From positions 22,473,573-22,537,572 of the forward strand of contig JAVHZZ010000003.1 in assembly GCA_036250195.1 (NCBI GenBank): DNA of 64,000 nt. The letters run 5' to 3'. Both the position numbers and the translations under genes were made by a program. How positions within the stretch are numbered: the first letter of the stretch is position 1; each line of letters begins with the position of its first letter. This stretch comes from Mixophyes australis. Lineage: Eukaryota; Chordata; Amphibia; Anura; Limnodynastidae. Below are positions 24,757 to 35,289 of the stretch, one piece after another. The notes under the pieces are model-generated. The model was not told the origin of the DNA, made no database searches, and saw only the letters and a list, made by a program, of their open reading frames with translations.

Positions 24757-25154
24757 CAACAACATACACCCCGACATAAACACAACGATGGCAAACTCAC
24801 CGACAGTGTTGATATTCTGACAGCTTGAAAAACAGATCTTGAAGAACTGCGACCAATCAACATGCCGTCTGTAAAGAATGACGTCACTGTCAAGTGCGGC
24901 GCTGTCACTCACCTATGAAGGTAGTAATTTCAGTAGGCGCAGCCTGCACAATGTTTTTTTTACAAACCTTGTACATTGTGCAGGCGGCGCCTATTGAAAT
25001 TACTACCTTCATAGGCGAGTGACAGCGCCGCACTTGACAGTGACGTCATTCTTCACAGATGGCATGTTGATTGGTCGCAGTTCTTCAAGATCTGTTTTTC
25101 AAGCTGTCAGAATTTCAACACTATCGGTGTGTTTATGTCGGTGTGTATGTTGTC
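24757..25154. repeat. Long near-perfect inverted repeat (about 400-bp hairpin)
   Basis: Two arms of about 190 bp are complementary around a short T-rich centre near 24952-24972. Matching landmarks include CTGACAGCTTGAAAAACAG (24818) with CTGTTTTTCAAGCTGTCAG (25092), and GTAGTAATTTCAGTAGGCGC (24920) with GCGCCTATTGAAATTACTAC (24987). The left arm has about 13 extra bases near 24793. No ORF. It is either a foldback transposon or a hairpin formed by inverted duplication. Confidence 0.92.
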
Positions 25155-25159
25155 GGTGT

Positions 25160-25400
25160 GTTTGTAGTTGGGATATAGACTACCACTGTTCCTAACAACC
25201 AAAATGTTGGCTTTTGTGGGAGCCCAAACAAATTAAGCACTGAAGCCACTAAAAGGGCAGTGCCTGTCGCTAAAGTACTTCGTTTGTTAACCTCTCTGCA
25301 TGTCCTTTTCCTCATATGGGTGGGTCGCCCAAAGCACAATGCCATCTTGCACAATTTAATATTGTTCCCTTGGTCTCTAATCGTCTTTTAAATGTCTACT
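25160..25400 (+). mobile_element. hAT-derived 3' fragment
   Basis: The order GGGAGCCCAAACAAATTAAGC, CTGAAGCCACTAAAAG, GCCTGTCGCTAAAG, then GGTGGGTCGCCCAAAG and ATGCCATCTTGCAC parallels 29757-29905 (GGGGCCCAAACAAACTAAGC and so on), the 3' part of the hAT element. Only this section is present. Confidence 0.72.
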
Positions 25401-26115
25401 GATGCCACTGTAACGGGCCAATGGTTGACACCCCAGAAATATTGTAAGGATTCTACAGTCTAAGTGGTATAAAAGAGAGGCAAAGGTCCCCCCAGTAGTT
25501 TTGGAATGAAACAAGGAACACGACTATTATTGCATAAACTTGTGGATTTATTATTGTCTTTACTTGTGGCGTAAGGTAAGCAGATAAGTAGATAAGGAAT
25601 ACATTTTTGCATAATATAGCCTCTCAATTAGCAATATTACAGCCCCGGTCAGAGGTATAATACAGTTTGATCATGATGTCTCACTTGTTTCTCTTAAATA
25701 TCATAGCAAAGCAATATAAACCTTAAACGTATCTGTCTTCATATGAGTCCTGCTGACATATCATGGCCAGTGTCAAGCCCAGTCTTTTCTCATAGTCCTA
25801 AGATGCTGATGCTTTCTTTTGGGCTGATTTTTACATCTGACGTTTACATACTTTTGGCTTTTTGTAACTCATTGCAATGTCTAACTGTTTTCTGCATGTC
25901 TGGGGATCTAGTGAGTAGCCTGGGGCTTTAATTTGCAGTTTCTCCACCCCAAAACGACTGACAAAATTTCCCAGAGGCTATGCCTTGTTAAGGCAAATGT
26001 TTGTCAGTCAAATCTGCATCAGTGTGAGTTTAATACATACTTACTTGTGTGGGGAGGCCAACTATTGCCCAATCTGAACTGTCTGGTTTACATATATTTT
26101 ACAATTCATTAATAT

Positions 26116-26118
<3 letters not shown>
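25401..26118. other. No gene seen
   Basis: Unrecognised. A TATAAAAGAGAGG box near 25472 could be an old promoter but has no supporting context. Confidence 0.5.

Positions 26119-26162
<44 letters not shown>
26119..26162. repeat. (TA)n microsatellite
   Basis: About 22 TA units. Confidence 0.96.
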
Positions 26163-26166
<4 letters not shown>

Positions 26167-26254
26167 TATACGTTCCATATTTATAAACATTCCATAATGA
26201 TATACATGACATATATTATACATGACATATTTATATACTTGCAAATATATACGA

Positions 26255-27090
26255 GCGACGAGTCCCCTTGTTTGATTCACAAGGGCAGCATTATGGCACA
26301 TACTACTACTATTCAGTCAGATCTACCTTACTTATACCGTAAAAAGCCACTTATAGTAAATCAAGGTGTTTGAAAACTCTGCTCTTGGCTCCGAATGTAT
26401 ACGCTACCCAACGATAAGTGCATAGTAAATAAACAAATGAAGGTGCGGGCCACCGTTGTCTATTTAGTTTTATCAATGTCTAACGTATTAATTGTACCAC
26501 TGTCCATCCAATGAACACTGCCTGTTTCTGCAGCATAGGTGTCTATGATGGATGCTCTGTTACTACACAACACACCACCAGTGCAATTTCAGGTAATTTC
26601 CAGGCCATGTCTCCTGGAGGTACAGGCACCTCGGGCTACAAACATTACAGACCAAGGAGATCCGACTGTTCAGGGAGTCCCAAAACAACCGTACTAGGTC
26701 AGATACTACACTTGAGCTTAGCCAAAAGGTCAAAATGAGATTGACATTTCAATCTCAGACTGGATATTAGTATGTAAATATACATGTTAACTGTATGTAG
26801 ATATACACAGTAACTGACAAATATATACTAGTCCCCTTGTTTGATTCACAAGGGCAGCATTACAGCACATATTACTAGTCAGCCATAAAAAAATACTAAG
26901 TAAAACAAGATGTTTGCAAGCTCAGCTCTTGGCTGCTGATGAATGCTCTGTCCAATGTAGAACTAGTCTTTGAATTTTTATAATATGAGTTCAGTCCACC
27001 TTAATATATTCAATTATATAAGTGTCTAACCATGCATTCTACCACTGTACATCCAATGACCTCTGGCTGTTTCTGTAGCATCAGTCTATG
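26255..27090 (+). repeat. Diverged direct duplication, offset about 570 bp
   Basis: About 26255-26550 and 26825-27095 share ordered blocks: AGTCCCCTTGTTTGATTCAC and AAGGGCAGCATTA, then CTGCTCTTGGCT/CAGCTCTTGGCT, GTACCACTGTCCATCCAATG/CTACCACTGTACATCCAATG, GCCTGTTTCTGCAGCAT/GGCTGTTTCTGTAGCAT, and TCTATGATGGATGC. The second copy runs straight into the 24-bp minisatellite. Confidence 0.85.
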
Positions 27091-27114
27091 ATGGATGCCT
27101 TATTAAGTTCCAAC

Positions 27115-28010
27115 CTTCCAAATTTATTGTTTCTGACCCTCTCCAATGTATTGCTGCTCCTCTCCAATGTATTGCTGCTGACTGTCTCCAATGTGTTGCT
27201 GCTGACCCTCTCCAATGTATTGCTGCTGACCCTCTCCAAGGTATTGTTGCTGCTGACCCTCTCCAATGTGTTGCTGCTGACCCTCTCCAAGGTATTGTTG
27301 CTGCTGACCCTCTCCAATGTGTTGCTGCTGACTCTCTCCAAGGTATTGTTGCTGACTCTCTCCAATGTATTGCTGCTGAACCTCTCCAATATATTGCTGC
27401 TGACTCTCTCCAATGTGTTGCTGCTGACTGTCTCCAATGTATTGCTGCTGACTGTCTCCAATGTGTTGCTGCTGACCTTCTCCAATGTGTTGCTGCTGAC
27501 CCTCTCCAAGGTATTGTTGCTGACTCTCTCCAATGTATTGCTGCTGAACCTCTCCAATATATTGCTGCTGACCGTCTCCAATGTGTTGCTGCTGATTCTC
27601 TCTGATGTATTCCTGCTGACGCTTTCCAATGTGTTGCTGCTGTCCCTCTTTGATGTTTTGCTGCTGACCCTCTCCAATGTATTACTGCTGTCGCTCTCCA
27701 GTGTATTTCTGATGTTTCTCTCCAATGTATTGCTGCTGACCCTTTCCAATGTATTGCTGCTGATGCTCCCCAATGTGTTGCCGCTGACCCTCTCCAATGT
27801 ATTGCTGCTGTGGCTCTCCAGTGTATTTCTGATGTTTCTCACCAATGTGTTGCTGCTGACCCTATCCTATGTATTGCTGCTGACCCTTTCCAATGTATTG
27901 CTGCTGACCCTCTCCAATGTATTGCTGCTGACCCCCTACAATGTATTGCTGCTGACCCTCTCCAATGTATTACTGCTGACCCTCTCCAATGTGTCACAAA
28001 TGCTGCCTTA
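27115..28010 (+). repeat. 24-bp minisatellite, long block, about 37 units
   Basis: Unit CTGACCCTCTCCAATGTATT plus GCTG, with 27-bp variants (AAGGTATTGTTGCTGCTG). Because the unit is a multiple of three, both strands stay open for 250-300 codons (Leu-rich on plus, Ser-Asn-Thr-rich on minus). I read these as repeat artefacts. Confidence 0.95.
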
Positions 28011-28319
28011 GGGTTACCTACTTGGTGTATCTTCTTTTTTCAAATTAAAATTAAATTGATGTAGACATCTATGATGAGGATGATGATGAGGATGATAAAA
28101 ACATTGTCATTTGTCACCATTGAGGAAGATGACCACTGTTATCCAAAGCTGTGTGTAGTTTTGTGCACCAGTGCAAAATGAGATTTCAATTTGCATAGCA
28201 AGATAATTGAAATGAGATAAATGTTTTTTTGCACAAGCTCAGACTTGGCAGAGATTGAGTCTTATTTCATATGTTTATAGGATTCATATTTCACACTCCA
28301 ACTACACTTCAGCGGAGAT
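28011..28319. other. Duplicated flank of the minisatellite; no gene
   Basis: 28020-28150 repeats 24580-24700 with moderate divergence, including a (GATGAG)n stretch and CACCATTGAGGAAGATGACC. Confidence 0.75.
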
Positions 28320-28559
28320 ATTTGGTGGAAAGTGTTGTCTTTGCCATGTATTTGTGCCACTGCTCTGTCACTAATTTTAGTCAGAAGTAAACAATCTTGC
28401 TTCCACTGTTTCCACTGGTGCAGAACTTACACAAACAACATCATCCTCATCATCATCCTCGTCAATATCCTCATTAGTGCCGTCGACAGCTACACAAATA
28501 TCAACCTCATCCTGTTGCAAATACAAAGTGGTATCCTACATTTGTGTATCAGCTGCTTT

Positions 28560-29100
28560 ACTAAGAGGCATACCGATGACAACCTGTTTGAAAAACAGGT
28601 TGTCATCAAACAGGGATGTTATTGCAACGTGGCTTACCCTTTTGACTCTTGTGAGGATATGTCATTTATGATAATGCCAATAATATTGTGAGAGCATTAC
28701 AGCTGGGTAAAATCCATCACATTCTCTGTTTTGTTTACACAATCTACTTGGTGGTGCAGAGCTTTTTGAAAAATGACAGGGACGTGCAGGAGATGCTGTC
28801 TGTGGCCCGGGACATTTCCGGCATTCTGCAACAGCATGTAGGAAATTGCAACAGCTGCAAGAACAATTTATTTTGCCCTGCCCCCAACTGAAGCAAGAGG
28901 TGGTAACAAGGTGAAATTCCACACTTTATATGCTTGTGAGGATGGAGGAACAGCGAAAAGCCATCCACACTTACTACACAAGCCATTGCATTGGGAAAGG
29001 AGGGGGAATGTATTTTAGTCCAGTGCAGTGGAGAATACTTTTCGTGTTGTGCAAGGTGATGCTGATGCGAAGTAGTCACCTGTGAACTGAGTTCAGACAC
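28560..29100 (+). pseudogene. hAT transposase relic
   Basis: Fragments in successive frames give NIVRALQLGKIHHILCF followed by LVVQSFLKNDRDVQEML (28688-28891), then an EVVTRW(N)STLYMLVRMEEQR-like stretch after a frame change near 28915, matching the RNase-H-like core of hAT transposases. Internal stops and indels are plentiful. Family role: cut-and-paste transposition leaving 8-bp duplications. Inactive here. Confidence 0.75.
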
Positions 29101-29199
29101 TGTTTACTTGAGCAAAGTATAGAATTACCACAGTTATCCAAGTAACGGGTGGAGCGATCAAAGGAGCCATAACTGATTTAATCAGCCATTCACAGTTTC

Positions 29200-29683
29200 A
29201 CTGTACCGGCCGTGTGCTCTGGGTGGCGGAGATCTCCTCGCCTTCATCTTCCAAATCTTCGTCTGCAGGGGCCGGTGACACACCCATTTGTTTTCTCATG
29301 TGTCTTAGCTGTTCTTTAAACTTGACATATTTATCTTCCTGCCTCACGGCCTCCTCTGTATTATTCTTGTGACGCGCAGTGTATCTCTCATGTACAAGCT
29401 CTCTTAAATTCGGGATTTCACCCGGTGGGTCACATTTTAATTTAAGTATGGTCTCCTCAACTGCATCTATATATTGGTTTAAATCTCTGTTCAATGCAGC
29501 ATATTCCAACATGACGGATTCCATGCCCACATGTTCCGTGTCACAGTCTGTCTGAAGCAGACGTAATGCCACTCCAGTTGTAATATCCATTCCTGTGTCT
29601 ATATAAGTTTGTCAGCTCTTCATGGATGAGAGGGAGGTATCCAGAAAGGAGAAGGAGATTAAAGATGCAGCACGAGCAGACAT
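29200..29683 (-). pseudogene. NSMCE2: Intronless NSMCE2 (MMS21/NSE2) copy, truncated
   Basis: The 130-codon minus-strand frame from 29590 aligns by eye with the N-terminal, SMC5-binding coiled-coil half of NSMCE2, the SUMO ligase subunit of the SMC5/6 repair complex: GMD...VAL, a MLEYAALNRDLNQYIDAVEE helix, IPNLRELV, KYVKFKEQL and an acidic stretch ending ATQS. The same frame extends up to an ATG at 29683 (MSARAASLISFSF), with a TGA stop at 29612-29614. It ends before the SP-RING zinc domain. Several exons' worth without introns, plus a nonsense codon, indicates a dead cDNA-derived copy. No poly(A) is visible, and it lies inside hAT sequence. Confidence 0.75.
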
Positions 29684-30278
29684 GGTTTAATAATGTAGAG
29701 TTCATTGACAGCACTGTTGGGCTGAAGGCAGCTAAGCTATTGGTAGCTTGTTTTGTCGGGGCCCAAACAAACTAAGCACTTCAGCCACAAAAGTGGCACT
29801 GCTTGTCGCTGAAGTGTTTGTTTTGTTAAAAGGTACATGTTCTTTTTAATAGCTTACATAACGGTGGGTGGGGGGGCCCAAGGACAATTCCATCTTGCAC
29901 CACTTTTCTTTTCTGCCACTGCTGTGCGGAAATGTTTCCTAGATGTGCTATAAACTGCCGTGTGTTTGAGTCATTGCTCTGTCGCTTAGCATCCAGCCAG
30001 ATCGCTGCAGTATTTGTCTGAAAGTGTATGAAAATAATATTGTGACCTGTGAGGTGGTCAAAATTGACTGGAAATTAGTGTTATTGAGGTTAATAATAAT
30101 GTAGGAACAAAAAAAAGAGCAACATTATGTGATTTTAGCATATTTTAGCTATTTTTCTAAAAGATACAAATCCAAAACTAAAACCAAAACACGCGAGGGC
30201 GGTTTTGCCAAAACCAAATCACGAACTTAATCCAGATCCAAAACCAAAACCAAAATACAGGGTCAGTGAACATCTCTA

Positions 30279-31261
30279 ATTTGGTGTAATGCTAGTTATT
30301 ATGGTGTGAGGGACAGAGCGACAATTATCTTCCCTATCAAAGGCCAGGAGACATGGGGAATACAATACCTTACATAGAGTATCACCTATCTAGAGAGAAA
30401 AGCAGCCTTTTATGGTGTATTATTATTATATTGTACCCAATTTTCTTCACTGCTGTGAATGTTGTATATTCTAAATTTCTTAATTTACATTTTTTATTTT
30501 AGAATAAAATACATAGATTTATCTGTTTTTGTGGTTTTTTTTGATGATTTTGAACATTTCAGTATTTTTATATGTATACCTGACCATTTAGCACTGTTTT
30601 CATTCACCTTACACCGTGGGTCCTGGTAATACACAACTCATATTGATGCCAGTAATACACTTTCACTGCTCCGTTCTCTCATGTTAATGTGGCTGACAGG
30701 TCGTGTAAGGAATCTGTCGGCTCTCTCTCTCCGGCCGCAATGTTAATCACAGCTCCTGTGACCAGACATCATTCACAGCATTATTTATATCTTTTCCTAT
30801 TCACAGCTTATAATCTCTTCATCATCATCAGTCTTACATAACTGACTCTGCCCGCCTGACATTTATTGGTTCACTGCTTTCAGCAGTCTGATTTCAACAA
30901 AATAAGAGCGGAGTTCCTTTCACATTGCTTCAGATTGGAGTTTACGGCCATGTTTCTGATGTTGGCTGTATCCTCTCTCTAAGCATGCTGGGAGTTGTGG
31001 TCCTGGAAGTCTGCAGACATCTAACAACACGTCCATTAAAGGTGTTAAAATGACCTATGTACCCCCCTCACCATATCCCAGCTACGTGTCTGTAGAAACT
31101 AGGAGACAGCGTCATGTGGTCAGCGCCTGCAGCTGTCTCTGCTAATGGAATGGGGAAGGGAGTGCATTTCAGTAGAGTCAGCCATTTTGAAGATGCAGGA
31201 GGGGCAGAAATGTACATTTGTTGAACAGAGTATGCAGTAATGGCGTACAAATTGAGTCCTA
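30279..31261. other. No gene seen
   Basis: Non-coding. Contains the site at 30982-31000 listed separately. Confidence 0.5.
30982..31000 (-). promoter_or_regulatory. ZNF143-type motif
   Basis: The minus strand reads ACCACAACTCCCAGCATGC, very close to the ACTACAATTCCCAGCATGC element bound by ZNF143 at vertebrate promoters and loop anchors. No promoter context or ORF is associated, and the motif also occurs in dispersed repeats. Confidence 0.45.
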
Positions 31262-31436
31262 GTGGTATATTTACTAATATGTGGGTTTGAAAAAGTGGAC
31301 ATGTTGCCTATAGCAACCAATCAGATTCTAGCTGTCATTTCCTAGAATGCGCTGAATAAATGATAACTAGAATCTGATTGGTTGCTATAGGCAACATCTC
31401 TACTTCTTCAAACCTGCAGTTTGATAAATTTACCCC
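31262..31436. mobile_element. Palindromic CCAAT-bearing MITE, copy 3
   Basis: Same build as 5255-5430: outer TTTACTAAT...TTTGAAAAAGTGG against TTCAAACC...GATAAATTTACCCC, and inner GTTGCCTATAGCAACCAATC (31303-31322) against GATTGGTTGCTATAGGCAAC (31376-31395), which are perfect complements of each other. Confidence 0.85.
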
Positions 31437-31684
31437 TATGTCTTTGTTTTTTGTCCCCTAATAAATCCGTATTTACCTGTTGGCATCCAAAAACGGTTCT
31501 TAACTATTTTCTCAGAAGTTGCAGAATTTTCTGGGTTACGCGGGTGCTCATAGCAGTGCCTGGGTGCGCTGTTCCATGGAAGTCATCATCACACCTCACA
31601 GCTGTCCCGATTTCAGCGGGACAGTCCCGAATTTACGGCTCTGTCCCACCCGAGGGACATGTTTGTCCGGCAGGTGGGAATGTT

Positions 31685-31790
31685 GGGGGGGGGGGGGGGG
31701 GGGTATTTAATGGACACATTGGCGCTGCAGCCATCTGGGGTGTGCTCACTCCCACATCGTAATGTGTCTACGCCCCCCCCCCCCCCCCCC
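31685..31790. repeat. Opposed poly-G (19) and poly-C (18) tracts
   Basis: A run of 19 G (31685-31703) and a run of 18 C (31773-31790) face each other 69 bp apart, able to pair as a G:C stem or form quadruplex/i-motif structures. Confidence 0.93.
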
Positions 31791-33194
31791 AGTTGCCAGG
31801 GACTTGAATGATGGGTGGAATGCACCATCTCTGCAAACCATTACAGATACTCCTTGGTCCTCCTGATGCAGAGAGTGCGCCGGTCCAAGTTAAGTGTGGT
31901 ACTATAGCTTCTACGCTGGTACAGTATATTTTTATTACATTGGGCAAAGTTCGCAATGTTCACCACAAATGCCACTGGAAGGCGCACAATGCTCCCCATT
32001 AAAAACTCTATCTCTCTTCCCACCTCCTCCCACTTCTGCGATAACCCTGCTGTCAAAGAAAAGTGTATTGTTTTCTCTATGCCCTATTTATGATCACCCC
32101 GTCGGTATTTAGCCTTTAGCTTTTGCATAGGGGAGCCTAAATATCGATAGTGTTAACAGAGGACACCACTGATAATAATAATCTACCCCATCCCCCCAGA
32201 AAAAATTAGATAAGATAACATTTATCTACTTGTATATTTTTATCTATAAATATAATGTGTGTTATATTTGTAATAGCACCTCAGGATGGCGATAACAGAA
32301 TAAAAATTGTTTATTCTTTATCTATTTTTTAAAAAAAATTAAACTAAGTAGAACCAATTCTTGGTTTTCAGTCCTGCGGTGCAATGGGTGAACTCACTCA
32401 TGCGAATATCCCCGGGTTAACCCTTACCACTCAGTATCGCAGAGGCAGCTGAGTTTCCCTAAGCTGCTTAGGAAAGATTTTAATAATAGAAAATAAGCCT
32501 TATTGCTGCATTTTAATAAATAGACCCCTATGCTTTATTGGTGAGTTTAATTAGGAGTCATAACAGCTGCGGAAGGTGCGGCTGTGTAACATTGATAGGT
32601 CTGTGATTTGGCATACCTCCTGGGCTTGGGTTACAGTGCTGCAAGCATAGGCAAACCGAGGGGGGTTTCCTAGTGTCTGGAAACCCCCCTCCATGCCTGG
32701 GGCACTGTTTGATTGAGGTGGCTGGACCCTGTCTCCACTTCACATGGCTCTGCTCGAAAAGAGAGAGCTGTATGCACCTAATAGTAGCGCACGCAGCACT
32801 GCCCATGTATATTATAGGGATAGGAAGTGTTGGAGAGCAGCCAAGCACTGTCTAAAATTATAGCCACGCCCCCATGCATGCTGGTCACGCCCACTGGCGG
32901 CGTGGTGTGGAAACTTCCCCTCTAGAAGTCCTGCGTTTGCCCCTGGCAAGTGAGTGGGCCTCTGATGAAGGCATCGCCAATAGGCGGCCAAGCTCCTCCT
33001 CTGGTGATCCCTGTAGCCGCTGCTGCAACTTTTCATTTTATGTCTCCACCTTCCACCGTCTTCCCTATTTCCAACCATACCGCACCGCCAATGCAATATA
33101 GAAATGCCCGTCACCAGTGGCGGCTGATTATGCTGCTGCTTTACAATAGCCTCACCCACTGTGTCCACCGCCAGCTACAATTGTTGTTCCACTG
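31791..33194. other. 1.4 kb without a gene
   Basis: Several ORFs of 60-118 codons, including overlapping ones around 32812-33357, show no recognisable domain. The end of the region runs into L2-like 3' sequence. Confidence 0.5.
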
Positions 33195-33460
33195 CTTTAT
33201 GTGTTCCCCACACCTTTTAGATTGTAAGCTCCTTTGGTCAAGGACATCTTTACCTTCTGCTTCATGTTATTTTATATCATTTCTTTGTCTCTCACCCCAA
33301 TGCACGCCTCTCCGTAACATATCACTACTTTATAACTCAAGGATAATAGTAATATAAATAATAATTGTAAGTCAAAAGTCTGAACTTGTTCATATTTGTT
33401 TATAATATTCACTATTTGGAGCTGCGTACTATACATGGCACCATATAAATAACGTATACA
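33195..33460 (+). mobile_element. L2-like LINE 3' end
   Basis: TTAGATTGTAAGCTCCTTTG (33218) and later GCACCATATAAATAACG (33438) form the characteristic 3' tail of L2/CR1-type LINEs, also visible at 54000-54215 and 50940-51000. No coding remnant is recognisable. Confidence 0.65.
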
Positions 33461-33899
33461 TGCATACTATACAACTAGACTCCAATGCACCTAGATCTAT
33501 GTTATTGAAAGTCTCTGAGTTATGTAGCACTTACAGTACGACTCTGCTTATACTATGCACTCTGCCTTGTGTCCTGTGCTATAATATGTCTGTCTAATGC
33601 ATTATCTCACACACGCAGACTCCACTTCCCTGTGAAACATCAGCAGATGCGGCGAGTGCCCGATTTATACTGCTCTATCCTAACCGGCCTATTGACCTAA
33701 ATACAACCATGTTTTAATATTCCTTCTCGTCATCCCAACGCTGTTCAGCCATTAATATTTTCCAACCTAAGCCCAAGAAGCCGATCTAGCCCAGAAGCTG
33801 CATATATCTTTAAGTCCAGAAGGGATAATCATTTCTAGCGTAATATATGTATTTTTTGCACTCCCATATATCCGGCTAAACACATCGCACAGCCGGCTA

Positions 33900-34210
33900 C
33901 CAGCAGGAGTCTTCCATATGCGGTTACACAGCTGTACAATTTCATATCCATGCTACAAGTAAGCTAAGCACAAGTGTATTCTGGAGTGAAGTAACACCAC
34001 GTATCAACGGAAATCACTATTACATTAAATTCATTTATGTCTTCATCATAAAGTATTGAAACAGCTAATGAAACCTTCAATTGGTTCCAATTATTAATTG
34101 AAAACAAGTCCACTGTTATAATGATGTTGACAGCATTGACAAATCTAGGCAGCTTTTCTAAAACAGTCCATTGTTTCGGTATTTAAATTCTCTTTATAAT
34201 TTCTTTCTTT
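33900..34210. promoter_or_regulatory. Candidate conserved non-coding element
   Basis: Repeat-free and CpG-poor, with dense ATTA/TAAT cores (CCAATTATTAATTGAAAAC near 34087) and a CCATTGTTTCGG Sox-like core (34168). Based on texture only, but one of the stronger-looking cases here. Confidence 0.35.
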
Positions 34211-34379
34211 TTTTTTTTTAAGGAGACAAAATTAATCCAAAAAAAAACAACAAAAAGCACCGCATGCACATGGAGATATAAAACAAAAGTAATAATAATG
34301 ATGACACAAAATTGCTGTGTTTAATAGGTCTGCGATGAATGTAAAATGACAATACCGATAAAGCTATCAAAACAAGAGG

Positions 34380-34760
34380 AATATCGCTGGTTTCTTTGTT
34401 TAAGCCTTAGACGGCGTATGAATATTCATGTACTCCGATTTGTTTCCCCCCAGATGCCTCAATGATGGGCTGAGGTTTCTAGCATAATAATTAGTATACT
34501 AAAATTAATAAAGAGAAAAAAAAAAACCACAAGAAAAACAATGACATTGTGATATTGGCGGTTTCTGTTGTAACGTGATTTTGTTTCTTTTTTGCTGCTT
34601 GCTTGCTTGGCTGGTTTGTGTTGTGTTGTGACACATGGGACGAGCTAGAGGCATCCCGCATACATTTGTTTGTGAAGGTTATATCACAAGCAGGAGCGTT
34701 CCTGCACAAAGCACGCCGCGTCTATTGTTTGCGTGACATCCCCTGATCTTCTGTACTCGG
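34380..34760. promoter_or_regulatory. Candidate conserved non-coding element
   Basis: Contains GCATAATAATTAGTATAC (about 34482) and a repeat-free run from GACGAGCTAGAGGCATCCCG (34640) to GCGTCTATTGTTTGCGTGAC (34720), the latter with a forkhead-like TGTTTGC. No coding evidence. Confidence 0.3.
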
Positions 34761-35289
34761 GAAGACGGGGCTTCTGGAGGTTGTGGTTAACACTTTAGGT
34801 CCTGGAAGCCGTTCCAGCGATACCAGATGTACTACGATTCACATATATGGCTTATAATATGATAAAACCTGTTATCACTTCCATTCAATATTCTGTTACT
34901 AACATTAGGATATAAAAATATAAAATAGAAAATATGAATTTCTTATTTCCCAGTGTCCTCTTATTTATACATCGTTTCCTATTTTCCATCCGTAGGGTTT
35001 TTTGTTCTCATCTATTATTTGAAACATCGATGTTCTGTTGTGGATTATGCCACTTTGCATTTGTTCATAATTCTATGTATGTTGTGTTGTTTGCCTCTCT
35101 GTTTGTTTACTTCCAATTTAATTTTTTTTTAAATATTTTTGTGTTTTGTTTTATTTTTTATATTTTTAGTTTTAAGCTTTTGCAATGGATTACTTTTTTT
35201 TTTTAATGAGATACCTTACTAATGTTTTTGTGCCTGTCTTGTGCATTTTGTTATTATACTTCAAGTTTATATTGTGATAAATATCCATA
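34761..35289. other. No gene seen
   Basis: AT-rich. The 90-codon ORF at 34934-35206 is a Phe-rich product of T-rich DNA. Confidence 0.6.

Larger units (their letters stand above)
28320..30278 (+). mobile_element. hAT element, 3' two-thirds, interrupted
   Basis: Contains a decayed hAT transposase (28560-29100), a 3' region shared with 25160-25400, and an end with AACCAAAACCAAAATACAGG then GTCAGTGAACATCTCTA. That end fits a hAT-type terminus, with several degenerate CCAAAACCAAA repeats just inside. No matching 5' terminus is visible upstream, so the 5' end is lost. Host-derived NSMCE2 sequence lies in the middle (29200-29683). Confidence 0.72.

Noticed and set aside
27081..28011. ORFs of 254 (minus) and 307 (plus) codons
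   Set aside because: Both strands of a 24-bp minisatellite stay open because the unit is a multiple of three; no domain, no start context.
29200..29590. Functional NSMCE2 exon
   Set aside because: The frame covers what should be several exons without introns, has an in-frame stop at 29612-29614 just upstream, lacks the SP-RING part and is embedded in transposon DNA.
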